DNA from: Neolentinus lepideus HHB14362 ss-1
Lineage: Eukaryota; Basidiomycota; Agaricomycetes; Gloeophyllales; Gloeophyllaceae
NCBI GenBank assembly: GCA_001632425.1
Contig: KV425622.1
Location: 1 to 64,000 of the forward strand
Reading direction: 5' to 3'
DNA: 64,000 nucleotides
Below are positions 23,042 through 34,876 of the stretch, piece by piece. The notes under the pieces are model-generated. The model did not search any database. It was not told the origin of the DNA and worked only from the letters and a program-made list of their open reading frames with translations. The position numbers were made by a program, and so were the translations under genes. Every line of letters begins with the position of its first letter. The first letter of the stretch is position 1.

Positions 23042-24165
23042 ATAGACTACAGCTAGCGCTCAGGTGGAGTAGTCCTCTGCAATCTGCTCGGTCCCCTCGG
23101 GAGCGCATTTCAAGGTAGAGCTGCTACAACTTTGATGCGAGTAAGAGTCTAACCTTGATACAGGATAATTGACAAGCGCTGTGGGTTTTGTTTCGCATGC
23201 CAGGCTTGTCCGAGAATTTGTCCGTTGCTCAAAGTTTCCTGGTCTTCCAGCGAAACATTCCATAGAGTTACAGAAAACAGAGAACATTGGAAAGGTCAGT
23301 GGTATATTACACAGTAACTACCATGCTCGTGTTTGGCTGATCAAAATTGCAAGATCTCGATGTCCGAGTATCGTTTTTCACCATTTTCTAGCCACGCCGT
23401 ATTGGCCATCGACGAGCGCTAGTTGGAAATGACATGCTCTTTGTAGGTTTCGCAAGACTTAGCTGACCTTTTTATCTCTTAGCAGAGACGGCGGACCTTC
23501 GCATGTGGCCCAAAAAAAGCCATGCGCTGAGAGTTCTCGGTGTCTTCCACGTTGGCTAAATTAGCTCAACCGCTTACTGTCACTCTACCAACTTGATTAA
23601 CACTTGCAGCGGAAGATGATACAGCAGTACTTATGAAGACAACCTTCATTTGGTATCTTCACCGTATCACCTGCTGCACTGCAGTGAGAAAAGTTTGGTC
23701 AAGTGCGAGGTTTCAGCTCCACTCTTGTATCTTAGGGTACGCCACAGGAGATCATGCTCGTCAGAGTTGCCTTCTTGCTGACTATGCGAGAGATATGCCG
23801 AGATGTTCGCAAACCATGACATCAGTAGGATGCTGGCGCCTTTCGGATCCTGGTCGCTGATTCGCTTGCGTACTCTCGACTTTTCTCAGCTGTCCCGTGA
23901 TATCCCGCCGGACAATACACGGTGTGAGGACGACTAGTATGCGCATCGGCCTTGCTGGCTATCATTTAACTACTCATCATCTCAACACCGTTTTATACTA
24001 TATTCAGATACTAGACGGAGGGCATCACCCATTAGCCGGGTGCAAGGACATTCGCTCTCCCCAAATAGCAGCCAGGTGAGCCTACGTGAGTCGACAAGAG
24101 TCGTGTCCGAAGCTAAACCAAGTCCGAGGAACATCGCTATTCGGGTGGATTGATATTCCGAAGTG
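23042..24165. other. Intergenic region with possible coding remnants
   Basis: A minus-strand stretch near 23150-23275 reads LWNVSLEDQETLSNGQILGQ and continues AWHAKQNPQRLSIILYQG before a stop, and an ATG near 23431 opens MSFPTSARRWPIR. These look protein-like but give no domain and no complete exon chain. The remainder to 24165 shows nothing and should include the upstream region of P450 copy 4. Confidence 0.3.
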
Positions 24166-24171
24166 TATAAA
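24166..24171 (+). promoter_or_regulatory. TATA box of P450 copy 4
   Basis: TATAAA lies 64 bp upstream of the ATG at 24230, a normal distance for a fungal gene with a short leader. No experimental support. Confidence 0.5.
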
Positions 24172-24229
24172 TGAAAATATGGTCGTCGTGACTTACCTCC
24201 TGTCGACCATCCACTCTCACTCTAAGACT

Positions 24230-26394
24230 ATGTGGCCCTCCCTCGCCGCGTTCGCATTATTATTACTGATCTTTGCTGCTTCACGGATATCTAAATTTGT
24301 GACTGGCCTGAAGGTACAGCCCGCTTTCTTTCCTCCTTACGACATATTCATGGCTTGTAGAAAGTACGATATCTTCCTGGCTTCCGATGTGCTCTGGGAT
24401 CCATGTCTTTCCCTGGGTCTATGCTCCCCACCAACTATTTCAATCCCGGATTCGATTGGTGCTGGAAATGGAGGAACAAAAGTAAGTTCATAGGTATAGG
24501 TATACGAACTGTGTCCGGGAGAAATCTAACTACTTTGTGTTAGGTTACTTTAGCTACAGATCGCAGACTATCTCCGTTGTTCCATTTCTATCCGGTGTGC
24601 CTGTAGTATATACCTGCTCCATCGATGTAGCCAAGCAAATCCTCACCCAACGTGGCTTCTGGAAGGATCCTGAGGCTACTACGCCACTCACGTACGGTTC
24701 TCCAAGTACTCTGGCTCTACTCATCTCTTAACATCGAGTTACAGATTATGGGGAAATAATTTACTGGCGGCCAACCACGGCGTTCACAGGAAGCATCGAA
24801 AGATTGTGGGCCCGGCGTTCAATGGCTCCGCGTAAGTACCATTGATTGCGTAAGAGATGTCCGTGACTGTTAACAGGATTTCTACCCTAGTTACGCTTTT
24901 GTCGCCCAAGAGACTTCGCGTCTGTACGCATATATGGTGGAGAGCGAAGGCTGGGATAAGCAGCAAGTCGTCAATCTCGAGCCGATAAACGGATATGTCT
25001 CCAAGGTACAGGATGGTCTCGGGATAGATCTGTCGTCGAATACTTATTTTCCTTCAGTTCGCTCTCGGCCTTATCGCGCGTTGTGCATTCGGGCTTCCTT
25101 TTCCTTGGAACACCGACAATAGCAATGGAATGTCGTTTGACCGTGCGCTGATGGCTGTATCGAGTGGGACCATTCTGCGGCTGGCGACTCCCTGCTGGGC
25201 ATACAAGCTTCCGATCAAACGGTGCGTGGTATCTTTTTCCACGCTGGCGCTCAGCTAAGTTAGTGGGAAGATTGCATGAAGTTGACGAGGCGTTCAAAAA
25301 CTTGGCGAAGTTTATGCGGACTTTCGTGACAGACAAGAAAGCCGAGCTTGCATCGAAGGGGCGCGGAGTCAATAACTCCAAGGACGATCTTTTCACAAGG
25401 TTGGTAGCCGCTAACGAAGCGGAGGGTAAAAATGGCCTCGAAGATCAAGAGCTTGTATGTCTTCATAATACACGTCCAGTTTTAGATCCACAGTTACTGA
25501 TCCATTATTTATAGATTGGAAATGTCTTCACGTTCATGTTTGCTGGTCATGGTGAGAGGCCTTAACATACTCCCACCATCGCAGGACATTGATAATCGAA
25601 TCCAACAAGAAACCACGGCACATGTTTTGCAGGCATGTCTCGCACTGTTATCCATCCATCCTGGAGAACAAGAGACATGTTATCAAAATATTCTACAAGT
25701 ACTCGGAGACAGCCGTGATCCAGTAAGTCGCCTCATGAGTGCCCTGCGATCGGGTTCTCACATTCGTGGACAGAATGTGGGTGATTTCGACGCGCTGGAT
25801 AAGGTACTCGCGTGCTTCGAAGAAGCAGCACGGATGTTCCGTGCGTGATTATGTCTGTTACTGGTATGTTATTGCAGGTAAACTAAGACCTAGACGGCAC
25901 AGCTGGTGTTTCTATGCTAGTAAGAGATACCGAGGATATGGTCTCATTGATTCTGCCGCCGGAAGACGGAGGACGGACGATCGTGCTCGAGCCCGGTGTC
26001 AGAGTCGTCGTCGATTTAGTCGGAATCCGTACGTGGTATATATGATATTCTTGGTGCATGCTGATGGTATAGAACAGACTACAATCCTCGCATTTTCCCA
26101 GATCCAGAGCGTTTTTATCCCGCTCGGTGGCAAGGAGTCCGAGAGTCGGATCTGCCGTTCTTTGGATGGGGACCACGAGCTTGTGTCGGCCGGAAATTCG
26201 CATTGGTGGAGGCCGTCAGTTTTTTGGCGCTCTTTCTTCGTGACTGGCAAGTGGAACCGATACTGAGAGATGACGAAACCAATCTGCAATGGCGGGAGCG
26301 TACCCTGCAGGGAACACTTGTGGGCCTTGCGTTTGGTGTACGTGATGTGCCTCTTCGGCTGCGACGTCGAGGCAAAGGTCAGCGTTCCATATGA
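24230..26394 (+). CDS. Cytochrome P450, copy 4
   Basis: The only plus-strand paralog. MWPSLAAFALLLLIFAASRI is the membrane anchor; intron 1 after GLK has a normal GTACAG donor. Exons then give YLPGFRCALGSMSFPG-SMLPTNYFNPGFDW, SQTISVVPFLSGVPVVYT, LWGNNLLAANHGVHRKHRKI, FALGLIARCAFGLPFPW, LHEVDEAFKNLAKFM, GNVFTFMFAGH/ETTAHVL (I helix), FEEAARMF (ExxR), DYNPRIFPDPERFYPARW and the heme loop FFGWGPRACVGRKFAL. It ends LRRRGKGQRSI at 26394. All blocks are open and complete. Orientation is opposite to copies 1-3, and it is separated from them by the dioxygenase gene, which suggests an inverted duplication or local rearrangement. Confidence 0.9.
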
Positions 26395-26750
26395 GGGGTT
26401 CTATTTGTCGACTACCTCCACGTCTAGTATCACTCAATTGAAGACCGCGTTTGGCGCTTGGTCCTTAGTATGGAATGTTTCATCTCTGCTAGTCCTTCGG
26501 ATTCTTGTCCATAACGGAACTTATCTATGTTATATGTCCGTAGGCTGAACTCTGAGACGTAGGACAAGTGCCTGTAATATTTATTGGACTTGCGCGTCTG
26601 CCTCTTGCATTTGCTTTGCACTAGATTACTGAACAGGAATCAGATAGAAGTGGAGAGAAATACAGATGTCCGGTAGCTTTCGCTATGGCGTCCTCGGCAA
26701 ACTAAAAGTCCACGTCATGTCGGTACAAAGCATTAACCATTCAAGCCACA

Positions 26751-28145
26751 TCAGGCTTCACGTACAAGTGCCTTGATCACGCTCATTGGAGTGATTTCAG
26801 GGTCTTCCTCAACGACATACGGGATATACTGGCCGTACCAGACGAATTCAATGCCGCGGTTGACGGAGGATTCTTGGAGAGACTCCATCTCGAGGCCGTG
26901 CTTCGGATCTAAGTCTCCGCGCATCGTCAGGTGCTCCAGCAATGGCACTGCTTCTGGGTCATTCAATATTTCTAATAAGCCTTCCAGCACGGTTCGTATG
27001 GTACTAGTTGGGTCGCCATCGAATTGGTAAGGACCGGTCGGCTTTGTCTTGTAAAGTACGATATCAAGGTGCTGGAGACGATGTGCGCGTCCAAGGGTCC
27101 TGGGAAAGGTGAAGCCCAGCCAGAAACCGCGATAATCAAGAGCCATGGTGAGGTGTTGCAGGTTTTGACATTCAGAATAGTTGATTCTTTCCATCAAGGA
27201 ATTTGAACCTGAAAATTGCAGCGTTTGCACAGTGTCAAGAGCTAGAATTGAGGGCAAGTCTTGTGGCTGCGGCCGTTCTGGACTACTCTCAAGCACATGG
27301 GTCAATTCCAAAGTGCGCAGTCTTGGAAAGTGAGATAAACGGATTGAATCGACTCTTAGCTTGCACTTCCGAAGCCGCAAGGTGTGCAGTGCCGGTAACA
27401 TGAATTGCATTGATGATACGGTAAGCGACAGACGCTCTGCCACCCTGGATTCAGTGCCGACCATGCACAGTTCCTCCAGTGCCGGCAGCTGGCCAGGATA
27501 ACCCAGGAAAGCAACCGTGAGATAAACTCCGTGGAGAGTGAGAGATTTCAGGTTCACGTATTGGTCTGGCCAGACTCCGCGGGCTGCTGGAAAACCGGAG
27601 ACGTCCAGATTGGCATACAGTGGTGGATCGAAATATGCAGGAGGTTCGATCTCCAGATAATGGATGGACTGGAACGCAGAGACAACTGCGGTGAGAGTGT
27701 CACGGTACGGTGCACCGAGACGGCCGTATTTTCCAGGGCGAAGCAAACACCAAAGTGGATTGCTGTGATGAGGCAGAACAAGAGAATGCACAGACGAGCC
27801 GAAGTGGGGATTTCGCTTGAGAGTCTTTAAGAGCTTGCGCAGCTGGTCGGGATGGGGAACGCAAATATGGCGGTAAAGAAGCGGAACTGCAAGCTCATGC
27901 CAACTTCGGCACACAAGTAGTAAAGAGCTAAAATTCTTCTGCTCTTGAGCTCGTAATGTTCCCTGTTCGAGCTGGAACGATCTCGGGTCTGAGTGGTAGC
28001 CAAGTCCGCTGATTCCCTGAGAGGATGGAGCCAGATGCTTGAGGATTCGCTCAAAGACCTCCGTAGGGAAAACATCTTCCCCGCCAGCTGCGGCCTTGTT
28101 GGCGAGCCGTCGCAGATAGCCATGGACGAGGTTACGGGGACCCAT
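26751..28145 (-). CDS. F-box / leucine-rich-repeat-like protein
   Basis: A single uninterrupted frame of 464 residues beginning ATG at 28145. Residues about 22-75 resemble an F-box (EDVFPTEVFERILKHLAP ... LLLVCRSWHELAVPLLYRHI), the Skp1-binding module of SCF ubiquitin ligases. The remainder has irregular leucine-rich spacing (for example LPALHTLRLRKCKLRVDSI, LRTLELTHVLE, LQHLTMALDYRGF) as in LRR-type substrate-binding tails. Such intron-poor F-box genes are abundant in Agaricomycetes. The target is unknown. No frameshift is visible. The gap 26395-26750 to P450 copy 4 holds no gene. Confidence 0.8.
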   Translation of the reverse strand: MGPRNLVHGYLRRLANKAAAGGEDVFPTEVFERILKHLAPSSQGISGLGYHSDPRSFQLEQGTLRAQEQKNFSSLLLVCRSWHELAVPLLYRHICVPHPDQLRKLLKTLKRNPHFGSSVHSLVLPHHSNPLWCLLRPGKYGRLGAPYRDTLTAVVSAFQSIHYLEIEPPAYFDPPLYANLDVSGFPAARGVWPDQYVNLKSLTLHGVYLTVAFLGYPGQLPALEELCMVGTESRVAERLSLTVSSMQFMLPALHTLRLRKCKLRVDSIRLSHFPRLRTLELTHVLESSPERPQPQDLPSILALDTVQTLQFSGSNSLMERINYSECQNLQHLTMALDYRGFWLGFTFPRTLGRAHRLQHLDIVLYKTKPTGPYQFDGDPTSTIRTVLEGLLEILNDPEAVPLLEHLTMRGDLDPKHGLEMESLQESSVNRGIEFVWYGQYIPYVVEEDPEITPMSVIKALVREA

Positions 28146-31100
28146 CTTGTGAGTTGTTTCGTTTATAATTCTAAGTAGCTTTGCATCGTCAGTGATAAGG
28201 TCCAGTGTAAATTGTTCTAAACGCTCACATGTATGCGGCTCTTAGAAGTGAATGTCGATGGTGATCCGGTCTGGGTGTTCGGCACTATTTATACCCTGCA
28301 GCCATATCATCCTAAAGATGGCAGGATTCCACTGCTTCGCTGTGGGTCCATATGCATTTGTTATTAGAACAAATATAATAGCGGTGTTTCCTAGGTGATC
28401 CCTACCACTTATTGTCATGGCGGTGTCTGAGATCTGGAATAGAACAATTGTTGTGGGTCCCATTCTAAAAAACTGGTTCTTGATGTACACATAGCCAGCT
28501 AACCCGTACAAGAGTTGTGCCTTCCGTTGTCGGCACTGCAAGACCAAGCACTGCCAAGTAATGCAGCCACACGGCTTCTGTATTGCCACCGCCACAAGCC
28601 TACTAAAATAGTCACCGTCAGAAAGGACAAGCAGTCACGGTGAACAAAGGACTACCACGAGGCCGCTCTGCGCTATTGCATATCGGCTTGAGCCACTTCC
28701 CTCGGAAAGGTATCTAGCTTTAGAGGCACTCACATGTCTTTTCAACCAGCAGTAAGTACTTTTGAGGGCGCAGCTCTTGCGGGAGACTATGTCCAACTGT
28801 ATTACTGCGAAGTTCAATCTTCCTGGGCTTCAGCTCACGATAATTGAAAATGAGTTGTGAGTACTACAATTAAATCCACCATCCCAAGCATGTATAATGA
28901 TTTTCATCCTCATCGTAGCGACCGGCGACGAGTGGAGATTGATATGTGGCAAAGGTGCCTAAGGTGCCTTCAAAAGATATCATAGGAAACACGCCAAGGA
29001 TCCAGGGGTGGGTCCAGGAATCCTGGGGAACTTGGAGCCGCTCTTAAATACAGTCAGAGAGGGCAGTACGAATTCTGCGGTAGACTTGTTGCAGCTAAAG
29101 GGTCTACTCGCGTCCATGGTCCGACACTTGGAACGTGAACTGCACATTGGGTCAACCAGCAAGGCGTTGCATCTTGGCTGCACCTGAGCTCGCCTGAGCT
29201 CAACATATCCGTAGGTCTTGATAGCTTTTTTGTCCTTCAGAGCTTCGAGAATGAAGACATGATCGATCCACCATATTTGTGACGCAGAACGGCCCGCCGT
29301 GAAAAGCCAGCCTCGAGATTATGCGGCAAGAGATGGACAAGTTGCTACTAGGAGGCCAGCCCATGCCACACAGGATGGTGGTCAGGCGGTGGTCATTTCC
29401 TTAGCGGATACGGCGCGGTTTTCCCCTTCGCTGGAGACTGTGCATGTTGCCAGAAAGATTCTACTGCGAATAGAGAACTATTACGCAGATGCAGTAGGGT
29501 GCAAGCTCTTGTGACCGGTGGTTGACCTTCCATGTTTCGATACCCTTCATCAGTCTCTTGTGGGTAAGAAAATCGTCATGAAAATAATTCGTATTACGAA
29601 ACCTGTTCAACCCCCAAATTGCCAGGGCAGGTATTGGCCGCGACACAAGGACATATGTGTGAAAGACCGTCAGAAACGTCTAACAACAATGCTGGTCACG
29701 GGGCGGGTGTTTGCATGTTGCAAGGAGGTTATACTACCTGGTAATGCTGTATCTCTCTAGCATACACGTAGTTATCTTCGACTGGTGTTCCTCTTTTTTC
29801 CGCAATTTCCTCTGTAGGTCCGAGTGAGTCACAAGTCAAGCGTGCAGCGGCCGAAAAAACCCGAAATTCCCACATTAGTATACGGTATATACCACAAGGG
29901 GCCGACACCGGGAGTTGCCGGCACACGGGGGAGGGGGGGGGGGGGGGGTCCTTCGAGGTCTTTATCAGGACTTTCTGCAGACCCCCTTATTTGGACTGCT
30001 AGTGACCACAGATAAATGATTCAAAGCCCATACAATCTCAGAATAGTGTAAAATAGCTATAATGGACTACCAGCATTTCTTTCACTGGCAGGCAGGTCGA
30101 GGAAGACGTGCCACTGTGCTGTTTGACCTTGTTTGGCGTCGTCGCTTAGTTTCCCATTAATGAAGGCTGGCTAGAAAACTTAGTCTTCATTCATGTCATG
30201 ATATTATCCGATGTATGTTGCTTTAATAGAAACCGATGATACTTGCTTACTCCAACTTGAGATATGTTGAAATGACAGAATAAGACGGATTTGGTAATTT
30301 ATTTACTCAATATAGGTCGTGTGAAGATTACGTAGGGGAGGGGGGATCCCTCCCGGGGCCCAAGATCAGGAAATACACGACATCAACCCCCTAACGTGAA
30401 GTGGGACCCCGGAATGATTATGCGAGACACACCACCACCCCGATTAGGAAAATTGTGGCTGATATGGGCTGGCACACTGAAAACATTCGAGTCTCTGGAC
30501 ACTACCAGGACATTGGTTCTTCAACCTATATGCTCAAAGTAGATAAATATATTATAGGCTCTATTGTACATGAGCAAGATGCAGCTAAGTAGTACATTTA
30601 TTCCTTGGGACTCATCACCTACGGAAGTCTCAGCTCTGCCTCATTTCATACAATTCAACTCTGTTGCAATATTCTCTTTGTAGCTCTTCAACTGTAAAAG
30701 AATAAGGAATATTCTAAAGCTCCCAGTCATTCTCAGTGTTATCTTCAAGGATCCCATAGACAATTCCGTGCATGTGCATGATTACATGTCCGGTACCCGG
30801 AGCAACCCATGCTCATCTGTGTGATCAATTGTGATGTGTACTGCCATGTTATACTTCCAAATTGCATCATATTGCTGAGTTAGTGGATCAGGGCCACAAA
30901 GGTGGCAGAGAATCGGGATGTTAGCGCACAATTGCACCATCTTGGACATGGACACAGCAGATTTGTGATTCATACTGTCATACTGATACTAGGAGCTTCT
31001 GTGATTTGTGCTTGTATTGGACTGGATGTACATTTAATGCATGTCATTTCCTCCAACATGTTTTACCTCCATTATCGCAAGACACAGATTTTCTATGCCC

Positions 31101-31574
31101 TGCTTTTTTGCACATCAGCCATCTGCGTGAGTCCGGCACAAGCCGAATCCTCACACGGTCGCTCCTAAGATATCCAAATTAGGCAAGTGGTCACTCAACG
31201 TTGTTGGCCTAGTTGTCTCTGGCAAGCGCAAGCAGGGACTTTGATATAAAATATGTACACCAGTGTGTTTTTGGATAAAGAATACATTATATTCAAATTT
31301 CTACGTCAAGAGAGGATGTGTGGAACGCGCTAGGTGAAAGTGACGCGAAGAGCAGCCAAAAAGTGAAAATCAGGACCCCGTAAACTGGCTGAGGCACCAC
31401 CACCATGTAGTTGATGTCGCCGGCAACTTCCTTGCCTGCCCCTTGCCGGGGCCTCAGTCGGACTTTCTGACGTCGTGTATAGAACTTTCTTTCTGTCGGC
31501 CCCTTGATATACCAAGTTGATCTCGCAGCCTTGACATACACATCTAAAAAAGATCGTAGACCGTTATACGAATC
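28146..31574. other. Gene-poor region
   Basis: More than 3 kb without a confident gene. A minus frame at 28242-28595 (117 codons) has no recognisable domain. A plus stretch at about 29608-29700 reads CQGRYWPRHKDICVKDRQKR, like the end of a MYND zinc finger, but no matching N-terminal half is found. A run of 16 G lies at 29933-29948. The minus frame 31293-31619 starts without ATG and overlaps the next gene. AT-rich, repeat-like sequence dominates 30010-31290. Confidence 0.45.
29608..29760 (+). pseudogene. Possible MYND zinc-finger fragment
   Basis: The plus frame contains CQ-x2-YWPRHKDIC, which matches the second half of a MYND finger (C-Q-x2-Y/D-W-x2-H-K-x2-C). The first zinc-binding half is not seen upstream in any frame I could follow. 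Probably a gene fragment; a chance match is possible. Confidence 0.25.
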
Positions 31575-33536
31575 AATGGCACGTCCTCGACATGGTGCAT
31601 CCTGCACGGTAGTCATCAAACTAGGTCGGTCAGTGCGCTCGGAACATATCCGAGACGATTATCCCGAAATCTCTATGTTTTAGGCACTTCTTCCATTGTC
31701 CATGAAAAGACACACCAACCGCTCCTCTCGACGCTGTCGGCAGTTGTGGAGACGGTGGTTCATCTGAGGGCTCAAGGGCATCGAGTTGTCCTCGTGAGCT
31801 CCGGTGCTATCGGGGTTGGACTACAGCGGATGGACATGGAGAGCCGGCCGAAGAGTTTGTCGGGAAAGCAAGTGAGTCATTGTACTATATATCGAGAAGG
31901 GATTCTGTCAGCAGTTTGGATTTGGTTCGTCAGAGAGCACATATTGGAATGTCTTTGCGAGGGTGACAGGATGCTGTCACCTCGCCAGGACCTTCAGATG
32001 CTCTGCTACCTAGCGGACTGGACCTGTCTCGACAAATTTCGTGTTCTGTGCTTGGTCTAACAAACGCAACTGAACGACAACTCACTGCAGGCACTGGCTG
32101 CGATTGGTCAAGGACGACTGATTGCACTGTGGGACAACCTGTTCGGCCAACTGGGTCAGCCCATTGCCCAAGTTCTACTGACAAGAGGAGATATCTCTGA
32201 TGTAAGATTCTACAAAATCTTTGTCATTGTATCACTGTTCTTAATTAGATGCCTGAACCAGCGGACCCGGTATTTGAATGCTGTCAACACGTTGCAGGAG
32301 CTGCTCTCCATGGGAGTCGTGCCGATAGTGAACGAGAATGATACGGTATCCGTCAGCGTAGGTACAATACATTTTTATTTATTGCTTGGCATATGTTGGT
32401 GGGCTTTGGTCTGACAAAATATCGACAGGAAATAAAATTCGGCGACAACGACACACTTTCTGCAATCACGTCCTCTATGATCCACTCTGATTACCTCTTC
32501 CTATTGACTGATGTCGACGGTCTTTATACCTCGAACCCACGGAAAGACCCCAAAGCCAAGGCGATCCAAGTTGTATCGTCAGTCCAACAAATTCGATCGC
32601 AAGGTGAGTCGTCTCTCCTCTTTTGTACGGCCATCATCATACGGCTAATCACTTCCTACCAGTCAGTACCAGTACTCTCGGAACGAGTCTAGGTACTGGT
32701 GGTATGGAGACGAAACTCATCGCTGCCGAGATCGCCACAGCAGCAGGCGTTACAACAGTCATCACCTCGAGTAGAAGTCCTCAGTCCGTATTCAACATCA
32801 TTGAATACAACAACTCTTTCCACTCAGGAAGCTCGATGTCCGGAGGCTCAGGCCGATCGAGTCCGGTCCACACCTCGAATCACCAGGACCTCATACCGCT
32901 GCCCCGCCCGCCACACACCATTTTCCTTCCCTCTGCCACGCCGCTCCGTGACCTCAAGGCGTGGACATCGCATACCCTGGCACCGTCAGGCAGCGTGATC
33001 ATCGACCACGGGGCGCATGTCGTCCTGGCAAAGAGGGAATCAGGTGGGCGGCTGCTGTCTGCGGGTGTCATTGGCATCCAGGGCGTGTTTGCGAGCGGGC
33101 AGGCGGTGAGGATCTGTGTGCGGAGGTGGAAAGGATGCGGTGCGCAAGAGGAGACTATTGCGCGTGTGGAGACTGTACCGGAAACACAGCCGACGACGCC
33201 GACTATAGTACCAACGGCGAGTATCACGTCTTCGGTGTCTTCTCTGGAGACTATGGCCATGAGCACTATCTTACCCGCCGTTACGGAGTCGGACGTGGTT
33301 CTGATGGAAAAACCGGATGAGGACTGGGTGATCGAGGAGGTTGGGAGGGGACTTGCGAATTACAACTCGGCGCAGATTGATAAGGTTAAGGGGCTGAACA
33401 GGTAAGCTGCTATTCAGCTTTCCGGAGTAGATTGTGTGTTGATGGTGTGCTGCGTAGCTCTTATATGCCGCAGTTGCTGGGCTACGCGGATTCGGAATAT
33501 GTGGTGGAAAATGTTACGATACGGGTGCCTCCATAG
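31575..33536 (+). CDS. Glutamate 5-kinase (proline biosynthesis)
   Basis: Phosphorylates glutamate to gamma-glutamyl phosphate, the first step of proline synthesis; cytosolic. Exons join to [136 protein letters not shown] and ITSSRSP. These are the ATP/glutamate-binding amino-acid-kinase motifs. A C-terminal PUA-type domain follows ([20 protein letters not shown] ... [11 protein letters not shown]) with a Ser/Thr-rich insert, ending with a short last exon ([20 protein letters not shown]) at 33536. Introns are 50-75 bp except one of about 215 bp after SGKQ. The start is fixed by the first ATG in frame with VVIKLGTSS. It is intact, and equivalent to yeast PRO1. Confidence 0.92.
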
Positions 33537-33895
33537 TCATTATTCTCACCGTCGATGCAGACTGTATTTCCTGAATACCCCTTAGATCTTAGTCTTAGAT
33601 CACACATTAACTATAAGGCTCAGGGAAATTCTGCAGAAACGAAACATATGAAAAGATATTCGCTATACCGGAAAAGAAACATATATACAACGTTCGAAAA
33701 CCTGCTCCCTCCACTCTGGGTCCATCGTTTCGAGGTTTTAGTGGGTATTAGGGCGCCCAGGACTCCTATCTAACGGAGACCCCTGGCACCGACTTGAGTC
33801 CCACACTCCCCAGTACCCGCTGGGGGTGCGTCAATGCATTTTATCCTCAGACCGGGATTATTACATCCCGCTATAGTGTATTATTTAAGACTGTA
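33537..33895. other. 3' flank of glutamate 5-kinase, no gene seen
   Basis: No coding signal is recognised. The sequence leads into the foldback element. Confidence 0.4.
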
Positions 33896-34117
33896 CCAGG
33901 CTCCTAAAACCAGCCATCTCCGCGTTCACGTTGCAATCCGAGTATGCATGTGAAAAACATATTTAATGAGGCAATACAACATATTACATAACACAGTTTC
34001 CTTCCAAATATGGAAACTGTATTATGTAATATGTTGTATTGCCTAATTAAAGATGTTTTTCACATGCATACTCGGATTGCAACGTGAACGCGGAGATGGC
34101 TGGTTTTAGGAGCCTGG
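33896..34117. mobile_element. Foldback MITE-like element
   Basis: Two arms of about 106 bp (starting CCAGGCTCCTAAAACC) are inverted copies with only about three mismatches, separated by a spacer of about 10 bases. GACTGTA occurs directly outside both ends (33889-33895 and 34118-34124), a 7-bp duplication that could be 9 bp if the next two C residues are counted. This is the structure of a foldback or miniature inverted-repeat transposon. It carries no coding capacity. A 7-9 bp duplication would fit hAT- or Mutator-type mobilisation. Confidence 0.88.
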
Positions 34118-34876
34118 GACTGTACCTATTGTCAGTAGCTAGGTAATAAATTCGGGAGGTTGCGCATGACTATGCATGATAATGATTATGATAATGAGCG
34201 GAGCTTGAATTTTTCATGTGGTCTTCACATGGCGGATCATTCCCGTTATGGGTACCAGGATTCCGAACATGGACGTGTCTCCAGTGGTGCAACACATCTG
34301 CTCCTCGTCCTCTGTTCTGACGCTCGTCCGCGACGTTTCGCGATGACCAGTGCTTCTAGCTTATCCTCCCCTCTTAGTCTGTGCTTTGGCTCCGGGAGCT
34401 CTGGGCTTATCTTTCCGCGGATGCCATCAACTCCTTGAAGTCCGAAACCTCGATTGCGTGTGATGTTGCTGTGCACACCGTGATCACTCTGGTGTCCACA
34501 GCTTCGTTGACGTAGATAGTTGAGAGCTTAGAAGGGTGACCGAATATAGGAATTGGGTACAAGGTAAGCAAATACATTCAAATTCGATGTTTTTATTGTT
34601 TGATACATGGGACTGCCTTGCCCGCTGTGCATCTCAATGCCAGTGGGTTTTGGTGGTCCCAAACATTTACTTTACAGATCCACTACCTTCTTATTGGTAG
34701 TGGGTATTGTTTCCAAGTCACCCTGGACGAGCACGCCTGCATGAAGACCACCACCGCGACCCACTCCTCCTGCACCTCGAAGCCCAGAATGTTAACGCAT
34801 TCTGGGTTTCAACATTGAGATCAACTCTACAAACGTTTGGGATGATGGTGGGACCGTGGTTGTGCAAAGCGGTGGC
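34118..34876. other. Spacer between two MITE-like elements
   Basis: No gene is recognised. Short frames on both strands (for example 34160-34438 plus) are unsupported. Confidence 0.4.

Noticed and set aside
31293..31619. Minus-strand small membrane protein beside glutamate 5-kinase
   Set aside because: The frame does not start with ATG, overlaps the first exon of a well-supported gene and has no recognisable domain.
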